DNA of 64,000 bases from Planctomycetota bacterium (GTDB lineage Bacteria > Planctomycetota > UBA1135 > GCA-002748355): assembly GCA_027021385.1 (NCBI GenBank), contig JALUUL010000079.1:150519-214518 (forward strand), in the 5' to 3' direction. Shown here one piece after another: positions 18,182-26,741 of this stretch. The position numbers and the translations under genes are program-made. The notes under the pieces are model-generated. The model ran no database searches. It saw only the letters and a program-made list of their open reading frames with translations, and was not told where the DNA came from. The number at the start of each line of letters is the position of its first letter. Within the stretch, counting starts at the first letter, position 1.

Positions 18182-19426
18182 GTGTTGACCGAGACCACCA
18201 CGAACACGAAGAAGAAGCCGTACGGAAACAAACGGCGAGGGAACCGCCGGAGGAACCAGAGAAAACGCCGGCTCAGTCCCAACCAGATGCCCAAGATCGA
18301 AGGGCCGACCGAACCCGGCGGCGGAGTCCTCGAACTCCAGAACGACGGGAGCGGCTTCCTCCGATTCTATGAGAACAGCTACCTGGCCGGAGAGGAGGAT
18401 ATCTACGTTCCCCCGTTCCTGATCCGAACCCACGGGCTCCAGTACGGGTCCTACATCGAGGGCCTGGTCGCCCAGCCTCGTAAGCCCGGCCAGAAGCGGC
18501 TGCTGGCCGAGGTCACGAAGGTCGACGGGATGGATCCCGAGGAGAGGCGGAAGCTCCCCCCCTTCGGGCGCCTGACCGTCGTCGATCCCCAGCCCCAATT
18601 CGTTCTCGAATCCGGGGACGGGGACCTGAGCCTTAGGATCGTGGACCTTCTCGCCCCGATCGGATACGGGCAGCGGGGCCTGATCGTCGCCCCCCCGCGT
18701 TCCGGCAAGACCGTCCTTCTTCAGAAGGTTTCGAATGCGATCGCTCAGGCCGACCCCGACTGCCACCTCATCGTCCTCCTGATCGACGAACGCCCCGAGG
18801 AGGCCACGGGCTGGCGCAGGTCGGTGGGGGACGGCGGGGAAGTGCTCGTCTCGACCCTGGACGAGGGGCCCCGGAACCACGTCAAGCTCTCCGAGATCAC
18901 CCTCCAGCGGGCCATGCGGTTGGTCGAATGCGGGAAGGACGTCGTCATCGTCCTGGACTCGATCACCCGGCTCGCCCGCGCCTACAACTCGGAGAATCGA
19001 GGCGGCGGAGGCATCCTCTCCGGCGGGCTCGGGGCCAAGGTCCTCGAAAAGCCGAAGAAGTTCTTCGGCTCCGCCCGCAACATCGAGAACGGCGGTTCCC
19101 TGACGATCCTGGGGACGGCCCTGATCGAGACCGGTTCGAAGATGGACACCGTGATTTTCGAGGAGTTCAAGGGGACAGGGAACATGGAACTGGTCCTGTC
19201 CCGGCAACTCGCCGAGCGGAGGATCTTCCCCGCCTTCGACATCGAACTCTCGGGAACCCGCAAGGAGGAACTCCTGCTGCCGAAGCCCGTCCTCGATCGG
19301 GTCTACACCCTGAGGCGGGTCCTCGCGACGATGCATTCCCTGGATTCGATGCCCCTGCTCCTCGAGAAACTGGGCCAGACCAAGAGCAACGCCGAGTTTC
19401 TGGCTTCCTTCCGGGTGAACCAGTAG
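18182..19426 (+). CDS. rho: transcription termination factor Rho
   Basis: Rho is the hexameric RNA helicase that terminates untranslated transcripts. All core motifs are visible: RNA-binding cold-shock-like domain (DGSGFLRFYE, DIYVPPFLIRTHGL), P-loop APPRSGKT (usual form PKAGKT), LLIDERPEEATGWRRSV, Walker B VVIVLDSITRLARAYN, the R-loop (KPKKFFGSARNIENGGSLTI) and LAERRIFPAFDI. The usual N-terminal three-helix Rho_N domain is replaced by about 45 residues rich in Lys, Arg and Asn. The start is GTG (18182) or TTG (18185); AAGGAAGG at 18171-18178 is 3 or 6 nt away. Few strong intrinsic terminators are visible in this window, so Rho may carry much of the termination. Confidence 0.95.
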   Translation: MLTETTTNTKKKPYGNKRRGNRRRNQRKRRLSPNQMPKIEGPTEPGGGVLELQNDGSGFLRFYENSYLAGEEDIYVPPFLIRTHGLQYGSYIEGLVAQPRKPGQKRLLAEVTKVDGMDPEERRKLPPFGRLTVVDPQPQFVLESGDGDLSLRIVDLLAPIGYGQRGLIVAPPRSGKTVLLQKVSNAIAQADPDCHLIVLLIDERPEEATGWRRSVGDGGEVLVSTLDEGPRNHVKLSEITLQRAMRLVECGKDVVIVLDSITRLARAYNSENRGGGGILSGGLGAKVLEKPKKFFGSARNIENGGSLTILGTALIETGSKMDTVIFEEFKGTGNMELVLSRQLAERRIFPAFDIELSGTRKEELLLPKPVLDRVYTLRRVLATMHSLDSMPLLLEKLGQTKSNAEFLASFRVNQ

Positions 19427-19616
19427 GGACCGGGACCCGCTCCAAAGCCTCGTCTTCGGGCGGTGTCGAGTTCGGTTTTCGCAGAAAGTCCGGAAGGTCC
19501 CCCGGGGAGGCCGGGCGTTTCCCCTCGAAAAGAGCCCCGGGGCGGGAGTATCCCATCCGGAAATGCGTCGGGCGGGGCCTGGTCTCTTGCAAGCCTTTCC
19601 GGGGACCCGAGCTTCG

Positions 19617-19645
19617 TTGACAGTCCGAAGGAAGGTTCCTACTCT
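19617..19645 (+). promoter_or_regulatory. probable sigma-70-type promoter for the gld operon
   Basis: A perfect -35 TTGACA (19617-19622) is followed after 17 nt by TACTCT (19640-19645). It sits in the 356-nt gap between rho and gldA, about 140 nt before the ATG. Nothing else in that gap is convincing. Confidence 0.5.
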
Positions 19646-19782
19646 CTTCCCTCCCTTTGGTTTCCGTCCGTCCGGTCCCCTCCCCCCCGAATCCCGGGAC
19701 CGGCGGTTCCGAGGGGGTCCGTCCCCCTCCGACCGCCCGGCGGAAAGCCGGATTCCCGGATCCTTCTGAGAGCGATACGCCG

Positions 19783-20760
19783 ATGATCCAGGTTGAGAAT
19801 CTCGTCAAGTACTACGGGACCTTCGCGGCCCTCCAGGGGATCGATTTCCAGGTCCCCTCGGGGCAGGTGCTCGGCTTCCTCGGACCCAACGGAGCCGGCA
19901 AATCGACGACGATGAAGATCCTGACCGGCTACCTGATCCCCAGTTCGGGAACGGTCACGATCGACGGCATCGACGTCCTCGAGGATCCGATCCGGGTCCG
20001 GAAGAAGGTCGGCTATCTCCCCGAGAACAACCCTCTCTACCACGACATGCGGGTCGACGATTACCTGGGGTTCATCGCCGACGTCCGCGGAATGTCGTCG
20101 GGCGGAAGCAAGACCTCCGCGATCGACCGTGTCGTCGATGTCTGCGGCCTGAAGCGGGTCTGGCGGAAGGGGATCAAGGAGCTGTCGAAGGGTTTCCGGC
20201 AGAGGGTCGGCCTCGCCCAGGCGATGATCCACGACCCCGAGATCCTGATCCTCGACGAACCGACCTCGGGACTCGATCCGAACCAGATCGTCGAAATCCG
20301 CGAGCTGATCCGCTCCCTCGGGGCGGACCGGACCGTTCTCCTCTCGACGCACTACCTCCAGGAGGTCGAGGCCACATGCGATCGGATCATGATCATCGCC
20401 CATGGCCGGATCGTCGCGGACGGCACCCTCGAGGAGCTGACGGGCAGCCTCCCTCCCGGCGAACTGAAGGTCACGGTCAAGGGGCCCAGGGAGGATGTCG
20501 AGAAGCAGTTCGCCGAACTCTTCCCCGGAGGGGAGGTCCGCTTCCGGCCGGCCGAACACGACGGCGAGGTGTCCCTGCGGATCGAATCCAAGCCGGAAAA
20601 CGACGAAAACGTGCTCGAGGCCGTCTTCGACCTCGCCAAGGGGAATGGATGGAAGCTGCTCGAACTCCACAGGGAGAATGCGACCCTCGAGCAGGTCTTC
20701 CGCAGGCTGACGATGGATCCGGTCGAACAACCGCTCGTCATGGGAGGTTCCGGTGTCTGA
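19783..20760 (+). CDS. gldA: ABC transporter ATPase, GldA type
   Basis: This 325-residue ATPase has Walker A GPNGAGKST, Q-loop PENNPLY, ABC signature LSKGFRQRVGLA (LSKGF replacing LSGGQ), Walker B ILILDEPTSGLDP and the H-loop STHYLQE. The C-terminal ~100 residues form the DUF4162-like extension of GldA/NatA/CcmA-type exporters. It should power the membrane protein encoded by the next gene, which overlaps by 8 nt. In Bacteroidetes the homologous GldAFG is linked to gliding. In planctomycetes the complex is common but its substrate is unknown. Confidence 0.9.
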   Translation: MIQVENLVKYYGTFAALQGIDFQVPSGQVLGFLGPNGAGKSTTMKILTGYLIPSSGTVTIDGIDVLEDPIRVRKKVGYLPENNPLYHDMRVDDYLGFIADVRGMSSGGSKTSAIDRVVDVCGLKRVWRKGIKELSKGFRQRVGLAQAMIHDPEILILDEPTSGLDPNQIVEIRELIRSLGADRTVLLSTHYLQEVEATCDRIMIIAHGRIVADGTLEELTGSLPPGELKVTVKGPREDVEKQFAELFPGGEVRFRPAEHDGEVSLRIESKPENDENVLEAVFDLAKGNGWKLLELHRENATLEQVFRRLTMDPVEQPLVMGGSGV

Positions 20761-21478
20761 TACCCTGGTGATCCTCAAGCGCGAGTTCCGCTCCTATTTC
20801 CTCTCCCCGATCGCCTACGTCGTCGGCGCCCTCTTCCTCGGCATCGGCGGATGGCTGTTCTTCGAGGGCCTGTTCTTCGATACGGGACAGGCGGCCGAAG
20901 CCAAGATGGAGTCCTACTTCGGTCTTCTTCCCCTCTTCTTCATGGTCCTCGTGCCGGCGCTCTCGATGCGGCTCTGGGCCGAGGAGCGGAAGCTGGGGAC
21001 CCTGGAACTCCTGATGACCTTCCCGGTCAAGACGATGCACCTGATCCTCGGGAAGTTCTGCGGAGCGCTCTGCTTCGTCGCCGTGCTCCTGGCCCTGACC
21101 CTGTTCTACCCCGTGACCCTGGCGTCCCTGGGCAACCTGGATTGGGGGCCGGTGCTCGGGGGCTATCTCGCGACCCTGCTCCTGGCCGCTTCCTACCTCG
21201 CGCTGGGGATGTTCATTTCGAGCCTGACGCAGGACCAGATCATCGCCCTCCTCGTGACGGTCTCGGTCCTCCTCCTCCTGATCCTGATGCGGCAGGTCGG
21301 CATGCTCATCGGTCCGTGGTGGGCCGAGGTCTTCGCGATCGCGAGCCCCCGCGAACATTTCAGTTCGATCGCCCGCGGAGTCATCGATCTCCGCGACATG
21401 CTCTATTACGGCGCCTTCTGCGGGTTCTTCCTCTACCTGAATTCCCTGGTCCTCGAGGCCAAGAAGCAAGTCGGCTGA
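20753..21478 (+). CDS. gldF: ABC transporter permease, GldF type
   Basis: This 241-residue ABC-2 type permease has about six membrane helices. The characteristic segments are KREFRSYFLSPIAYVVGALFLG, PALSMRLWAEERKLGTLELL and SPREHFSSIARGVIDLRDMLYY. It starts at a GTG that overlaps the gldA stop. It forms the membrane channel with GldA, and the auxiliary protein follows 19 nt later. Confidence 0.9.
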   Translation: MSDTLVILKREFRSYFLSPIAYVVGALFLGIGGWLFFEGLFFDTGQAAEAKMESYFGLLPLFFMVLVPALSMRLWAEERKLGTLELLMTFPVKTMHLILGKFCGALCFVAVLLALTLFYPVTLASLGNLDWGPVLGGYLATLLLAASYLALGMFISSLTQDQIIALLVTVSVLLLLILMRQVGMLIGPWWAEVFAIASPREHFSSIARGVIDLRDMLYYGAFCGFFLYLNSLVLEAKKQVG

Positions 21479-21497
21479 GGCGAGGGAGGGTGCGAAG

Positions 21498-23639
21498 ATG
21501 ACAAAGACGGAACGGAAACTCAGCTACGCCGAGACCCACGGGACCGGGAACCTCCTCGTCACGATCCTCCTCGTGCTCGGGATCCTCGTCGAGATCCTCT
21601 ACTTGACGAAGGACGTCTCGATCCGGCTCGACCTGACCGAGGAAGGCCTCTACAGCCTTTCGCCTTCGACGAAGAAGGTCCTGAACAAGCTCGAACAGCC
21701 TCTCGTCATCGAGGCCTACCTGAGCAAGAAAATCCCGGGCTTCATGGTCGAGGAGCGCAAGAAGATCCGCAACCTGCTCGACGAATACAAGCAGGCCGGA
21801 CGAGGGAAGGTCAAGCTGGTCTTCCTCGATCCCCTCGAGGACCAGACGATTCGTGACAAGGCCGCGCGCCTCGGGATCCAGGCCTCCCAGATGCCCGATG
21901 TCAGTTCGGGAAGCTTCTCGGTCATGGAGGTCTGGCAGGGGCTCCGGATGACCTACGGCGGGGACAAGCAATACGTCGTACAGGTCATCCCCAACGCCTC
22001 CGCCCTGGAGTCGACCCTGACCCCGAAGATCCAGGAACTCGTCCTCGGCCGGCGGCCCAAGATCGCGATTCTCTCCCGGAAGACGCAACCGGCGCCGACG
22101 AACCCCTTCATGGCCCAGCAGCAGCGCGGAGGTCCCGGATGGGATCTCGTCCAACGGCCGATGCAGGGGCGTTTCGATATCGTCCAGATGGACGTCTCCG
22201 ACGGGAAGCTTCTGCCCGAGGATCTCGATCTGCTGGTGCTGATCGAACCCAAGAAGCTGACCGACTGGGAGAAATACTGCATCGACCAGCATGTCATGCG
22301 AGGGGGGAACCTCCTCGTCCTCGAGGATGTCGCCGATTATCAGGTCGACAATTTCGGCAGTTTCATGCGCAACAGCTTCGATCTGGACGCGGCCGACTCG
22401 GCCTACAAATGGAAGGACCAGCTGGCGGCGTATGGGGTCGAGGCCAGCGGGAAGCTCGTGGCGGATCTCCTCCAGCAGGCGATGCTTCCCTACTACAAGA
22501 TCGGCTATCAGATGGGCCAGCCAACCCTGGCCGGCATCGTTCCCTATCCCTACTGGTTCCGGATCCTTCCGGTCGACTGGTCGGAATACGCGAGCAAGCT
22601 TGTCGACGATCCTTCCGCGGCCCCCGAACTCGCGAAGCGCCTCGGTCCGTCGATCGATCCGAAGCATCCGGTCCTCGAAGGCTTGCAGAAGATCCGGGTG
22701 TTCTGGCCGACCGAGGTGAATCTCGCGGAGAAACTCCCCGAGGGCGTCGAGGGGAAGGTCCTTCTCCGGTCCTCGGCGCTCGGACTCGTCGAGGACCCGC
22801 CGCAGAGCGCCGTGCCCGACGCGCCCGGGTTTTTCAAGGGTCTGGCGGATCGTCTCAAGAACGAGCCGAAACGTCAGATCCCCTTGATGGTCGCTCTCAA
22901 GGGGAAGTTCCCCTCCTTCTTCAAGGGCAAACCGATGCCGGAGCGGCCGGGACAGGAGAAGGAGAGCGACGAGAACGGAGGTCTTCTGCAAGGAACCGAG
23001 ACGGGGGGCGACGCGCCGGCGGCCCAGGATTCCGGAGGGAAGACCGGAAAGTCCGGGACCGCCGGGGACCAGGCCGGGGAGAAGGCGGGGGACCAGGCCG
23101 GGGAGAAGCCCGATGCGAATGCGGCTCCCCAGGGGCCTCCGGCTCCGGAGGGCGGAGCCGGGGAGCAGGCCGAAAAGGGCGGGAAGGACGAGCTTCCGGC
23201 CAGGATCGACCAGGGAGAGAAGGAGTGCCGGGTCGTCGTCGTCGGGGACAGCAGCTTCATCCGGGATGACTTCCTCCAGGGTGTCGGTCCGGCCCGACAG
23301 CCCAACAGCGGACAGGGGGGACCGGCCCTGTTCATGAACCTGCTCGATTGGTTGACGATGGATCTCGACCTCGTCGAACTCCGGACTCAGAGGACCGTGG
23401 ATCGGACGATGACCTACGTCTCCCAGGATTTCCTGGGCGAGTCACAGGAGGAATACAAGGAACGGGTCGCGGCGAAGAAGACCCTCCTCCGGTTCCTGAA
23501 CGTTCTCGGGCCCGTCATTCTTCTCGTCGCCTTCGGGTTCCTGACCTGGTCCAAGCGGATCGGGGAGAAGCGGCGCTTCCTGGCCGAGGTCCAGGCCGAC
23601 CTCGACAAGAGGGAAGTGGTGAAGGGAGGTGCGAAGTGA
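21498..23639 (+). CDS. gldG: GldG-like ABC auxiliary protein
   Basis: This 713-residue protein has an N-terminal membrane helix (NLLVTILLVLGILVEILYL) followed directly by the family signature RLDLTEEGLYSLSPSTKKVL. A long periplasmic domain of the ABC_transp_aux type follows (LVIEAYLSKKIPGF, LLVLIEPKKLTDWEKYCIDQHVMRGGNLLV). Residues ~490-570 form a low-complexity Gly/Asp/Gln/Lys-rich insert with a tandem repeat. A second membrane helix (LLRFLNVLGPVILLVAFGFLTW) is near the C-terminus. It belongs to the GldAF complex. The stop overlaps the next start. Confidence 0.9.
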   Translation: MTKTERKLSYAETHGTGNLLVTILLVLGILVEILYLTKDVSIRLDLTEEGLYSLSPSTKKVLNKLEQPLVIEAYLSKKIPGFMVEERKKIRNLLDEYKQAGRGKVKLVFLDPLEDQTIRDKAARLGIQASQMPDVSSGSFSVMEVWQGLRMTYGGDKQYVVQVIPNASALESTLTPKIQELVLGRRPKIAILSRKTQPAPTNPFMAQQQRGGPGWDLVQRPMQGRFDIVQMDVSDGKLLPEDLDLLVLIEPKKLTDWEKYCIDQHVMRGGNLLVLEDVADYQVDNFGSFMRNSFDLDAADSAYKWKDQLAAYGVEASGKLVADLLQQAMLPYYKIGYQMGQPTLAGIVPYPYWFRILPVDWSEYASKLVDDPSAAPELAKRLGPSIDPKHPVLEGLQKIRVFWPTEVNLAEKLPEGVEGKVLLRSSALGLVEDPPQSAVPDAPGFFKGLADRLKNEPKRQIPLMVALKGKFPSFFKGKPMPERPGQEKESDENGGLLQGTETGGDAPAAQDSGGKTGKSGTAGDQAGEKAGDQAGEKPDANAAPQGPPAPEGGAGEQAEKGGKDELPARIDQGEKECRVVVVGDSSFIRDDFLQGVGPARQPNSGQGGPALFMNLLDWLTMDLDLVELRTQRTVDRTMTYVSQDFLGESQEEYKERVAAKKTLLRFLNVLGPVILLVAFGFLTWSKRIGEKRRFLAEVQADLDKREVVKGGAK
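23061..23108 (+). repeat. 24-bp tandem duplication inside gldG
   Basis: Two adjacent 24-nt copies (23061-23084 and 23085-23108) differ at one position and encode a repeated Gly-Asp-Gln-Ala-Gly-Glu-Lys motif in the low-complexity loop. It keeps the frame and is probably length-variable between strains. Confidence 0.85.
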
Positions 23640-24883
23640 GGAATCAGTATTTGCTTCTGGTCGTCTTCCTCGGCCTCGGGGTTCTCTCCGTCGTCAAGGC
23701 CGTCGCGGACCGCAAGGACTACGTCTCGATCGAATCGATCCCCCGGATGTTCCCCGGCTTCACGGCGGACAACGTCTCGAAGATCGTGATCTCGAAACCG
23801 AAAGGGGAGGCTAAGGTTCCGGGGTCCGAGGAGGAGATTCCGAGGGAATCCCTGGCCTTCGTCCGGCAGGAAGGGAAGTGGATTCTCGGCTCCGGCAACT
23901 TCGCGGGGATTCCGGCCAGGGAGAGCGAGATCAAGTCCCGGATCCTGGAGAAGATCCCCGAGATCGAGATCTCGACCTCCTCGCTGATCGTCGAGAAGGC
24001 GGACGACATCAAGCTCAAGGACTTCGAACTCGACGAGGCTTCGGCGGCCCTGATCGAATGTTACGGAGCCGACGGGGGAATGCTCGCGGGCCTCTACATC
24101 GGACGTACGGCCGGCGGGGCGGATCTGGGGGAGAAGTCGGCGGACGGAGTCTTCGTTCGAAAGAAGGGGGACAAGCTCGTCGTGAGGTTCGAGGACCGCT
24201 TCGACCTCGATCTCGATCCTCAATCCTGGATCGATAAATCGATGCTGGACCTTCCCGAGGCGGATATCCGGGAGATCACCCTTCGGAACGAGAAGGGGGA
24301 AATCCAGTTCAAGCGTGAGGAAGGCAAGGGTTGGAAGGCGGTCAAGGGTAAGCCGAAGGACATGGGCAAACTCCGCGAATTCGAGGTCACCGCGCTCCTC
24401 GGGCGGGCGCGGAGCGTCTACGCCCAGGACTTCATCGCGATCAACGACCCGAAGCTCTGGCCTCGTTTCGGACTCGAGCCCCCGAAGATCGAGGTCCTCG
24501 TCAAGACGAAGGATGGAAAGGTCCACGGCCTGCGGATCGGCAAGATGGTCGAAGGAAAGCAGGAATACCATGCCGTCATCGCGGAGGGCCGTCTGATTTT
24601 CACGATGCCGGATTGGGACGTCACCGCCTTCGAGAAGGACCCGAAGGATTTCTTCGATCCCGCCTCCGCGAAGGAAGAAGGAGACTCGAAGAAGGAGAGT
24701 TCGGATGGCGCCGGAAAGAAGGACGGCGGGGATAAGGACGGAGAGGCTGCCGAGGTGGGCGGCCCGGGAAAGGGGGAGACCGGAAAGAACGAGGTCGACG
24801 CGGCGACGAAAGAAGGGGCCGGGAAGGCCGCGACGCCCGGCTCCGGGAAGCCAACGACCCGACCCGCGGGCGGCGGGAAATGA
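23636..24883 (+). CDS. DUF4340 family protein of the gld operon
   Basis: This 415-residue protein starts at a GTG overlapping the gldG stop (SD AAGGGAGGT). An N-terminal hydrophobic helix (YLLLVVFLGLGVLSVV) anchors it. The body contains repeated alpha/beta units typical of DUF4340 (VRQEGKWILGS... LIVEKADDIKLKDFEL... VRFEDRFDLDLDPQSWIDKSMLDL). The last ~80 residues are a charged, disordered tail. DUF4340 genes commonly end GldAFG-type operons. It presumably works periplasmically with GldG; no enzymatic motif is seen. Confidence 0.88.
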   Translation: MRNQYLLLVVFLGLGVLSVVKAVADRKDYVSIESIPRMFPGFTADNVSKIVISKPKGEAKVPGSEEEIPRESLAFVRQEGKWILGSGNFAGIPARESEIKSRILEKIPEIEISTSSLIVEKADDIKLKDFELDEASAALIECYGADGGMLAGLYIGRTAGGADLGEKSADGVFVRKKGDKLVVRFEDRFDLDLDPQSWIDKSMLDLPEADIREITLRNEKGEIQFKREEGKGWKAVKGKPKDMGKLREFEVTALLGRARSVYAQDFIAINDPKLWPRFGLEPPKIEVLVKTKDGKVHGLRIGKMVEGKQEYHAVIAEGRLIFTMPDWDVTAFEKDPKDFFDPASAKEEGDSKKESSDGAGKKDGGDKDGEAAEVGGPGKGETGKNEVDAATKEGAGKAATPGSGKPTTRPAGGGK

Positions 24884-25040
24884 TTTTCCATGGAGTCCGA
24901 CTTGCTAGGATCCGTTTCATGAGGGGCCAGCGGTTCCGGCCCTTCCGCCGGAACCGCTCCCGCACGCTTCGAGGGGGGGGACCGGCGGCGGCTTCCCCCG
25001 GACCCTTTCCCCACTATCCCCTTCCCGGAGTCTTCTCCTG

Positions 25041-26660
25041 ATGTCCGCCTTCCGCCTCCTTCACTCCCTCGTCCTTCCTTTCCTCGCGTCCTCCTGGGTC
25101 GTACTCCCCGGTTCGGCGCAGGCGCCCTCCTCTGCTTCCGAAACCCCGATGCAGGTCGTCGAAGAATCCCCGAAGGGGAACGAAGGGCTTCGGAAGGCCA
25201 TTCGGCGGGCTCTAGAGATCGAGAAGTCGCTGACCCCTTCGATCCGCGTCAACGGTGTGCTCCTGGACCCCGAGGAAATCGACCGCCAGACGATCTATCT
25301 CATCGGTCAGCGGCAGATGAGGCAGAAGCTCGTCGAGCTCCTCGTCGACGATCAGATGGACCAGCTCATCAAGGAGGGGAAGCGGAAGCCCGAGGATTTC
25401 AAGATCCTGGAGAAGGAAGTCCAGGCCTTCATCGCGAAGCAGGTCAAGGAATACAAGGAGAAGAATCCCGACAAGGACTTCTGGGAACAGCTCCGCAGGT
25501 CCAACACCTCGAAGGAGGAGTTCCTGTCGATGAACCGCAGCACCTTGTTGTTCGACAAGGTGTTCTTCCCCGGAATTCCGTCCAAGTGGCCGGACCTGAC
25601 GAAGGAGGCGATCATCGCGGCCGGAGGCGCCCAGGGGGAGGCCTTCTACAACCGTTTCGCCGACAACGTGAAGGAGGGGCAGGAGGTCCCGGGGCTCCTT
25701 CTGGCCATCTGCCGCCAGTGGGTCATGCAGCAACTCCAGAAGTGGTCGGATGTGCGCTATGCCTCCGACGGGCTTCCTCCCTCGATCATCATGCAGGTCA
25801 ATGGCAGGGTCTGGAGGACGAAGGACGCGATCAAGGCCCTTTCCCTCAGGATCACGAAGGAGGACCGGGAGCGCGCCCTCGTCGAGATTGCCTTGAACGA
25901 GGCCCTGAAGGCCGAGTTGAAGAAGAAGGGGAAGTGGCTGACCGAGGAGGAATTCGCGAAGGCCTACGAGGAGTTCCGCAAGCCCTACGAGGGGTCGCCG
26001 TTCACCGTCGAGGTCGTGGCCTTGAACTTCAAGGGCTTTCCCTCCCTCGAAGCCTACAAGCAGCGCTGGCGCCTGGAGACCGCATTCTCCCGGATGATCG
26101 CGGCCGAGGTCAACGACGACAACCTCGCCAAACATGCGGAGCGCGCGAAGTCCTTCCTGGGAGACGGCCGTGTCTCGGTGGACTTCATCCGCCTTCCCGC
26201 GATGTCCAACGCGACCGGGAAGTGGATCCCCGGCGGCTTCGAGAAGGCCATGAGCCTCGGGAGAAGGATCATGGACGATCTCGCCGCCGGAAAGCTCGGT
26301 TTCGAGGAGGCGATGAAGCGCTACTCGGAATGGCCCCCCGAACAGAAGCACCAGGGCCGCTTGAGTTCGAAGTCCTTCAACGAACTCCGCGGAGAACTGC
26401 GGGAGACGGACTACACGGACTTCGTCCACGGATTCTCGATCGGCGCGATCTTCTTCTATGACATCGAAGTCGGATCGATCGCGGGTCCCTTCCGGGGCCA
26501 GGACGGCGTCTACATCGGAAGGGTGAACAGCCGTCAGCCGCCCACGGGAACCGTTTCGATCGACGACAAGAACATGCGGGACCTCGTCAAGCAGGATTAC
26601 TTGAGCACCCGGTTTTTGAAATGGGCGAACGAGGTCGCCTCCAGGATCGAGATCCGTTGA
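25041..26660 (+). CDS. secreted SurA/PpiC-like chaperone protein
   Basis: This 539-residue exported protein has a signal peptide (LVLPFLASSWVVLPGSAQA). It contains two SurA-N-like segments, each a 'VNG' strand followed by helices: SIRVNGVLLDPEEIDRQTIY... KLVELLVDDQMDQLI, and IMQVNGRVWRTKDAIKALSL... LVEIALNEALKAEL. The C-terminal part (VDFIRLPAMSN..., GRRIMDDLAAGKLGFEEAMKRYS, VGSIAGPFRGQDGVYIGRV) resembles parvulin domains. It is probably a periplasmic foldase or chaperone. The prolyl isomerase active site is not evident, so activity is uncertain. It may belong to the export theme of the preceding operon. Confidence 0.65.
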   Translation: MSAFRLLHSLVLPFLASSWVVLPGSAQAPSSASETPMQVVEESPKGNEGLRKAIRRALEIEKSLTPSIRVNGVLLDPEEIDRQTIYLIGQRQMRQKLVELLVDDQMDQLIKEGKRKPEDFKILEKEVQAFIAKQVKEYKEKNPDKDFWEQLRRSNTSKEEFLSMNRSTLLFDKVFFPGIPSKWPDLTKEAIIAAGGAQGEAFYNRFADNVKEGQEVPGLLLAICRQWVMQQLQKWSDVRYASDGLPPSIIMQVNGRVWRTKDAIKALSLRITKEDRERALVEIALNEALKAELKKKGKWLTEEEFAKAYEEFRKPYEGSPFTVEVVALNFKGFPSLEAYKQRWRLETAFSRMIAAEVNDDNLAKHAERAKSFLGDGRVSVDFIRLPAMSNATGKWIPGGFEKAMSLGRRIMDDLAAGKLGFEEAMKRYSEWPPEQKHQGRLSSKSFNELRGELRETDYTDFVHGFSIGAIFFYDIEVGSIAGPFRGQDGVYIGRVNSRQPPTGTVSIDDKNMRDLVKQDYLSTRFLKWANEVASRIEIR

Positions 26661-26741
26661 CCTCGAGAGGGGGCGGCCGGTACACCTGAGGAGACGGTCG
26701 CGGTTTTCCGGGGAAACGGAAGCCGCGCCGAGGGTGCTTGG

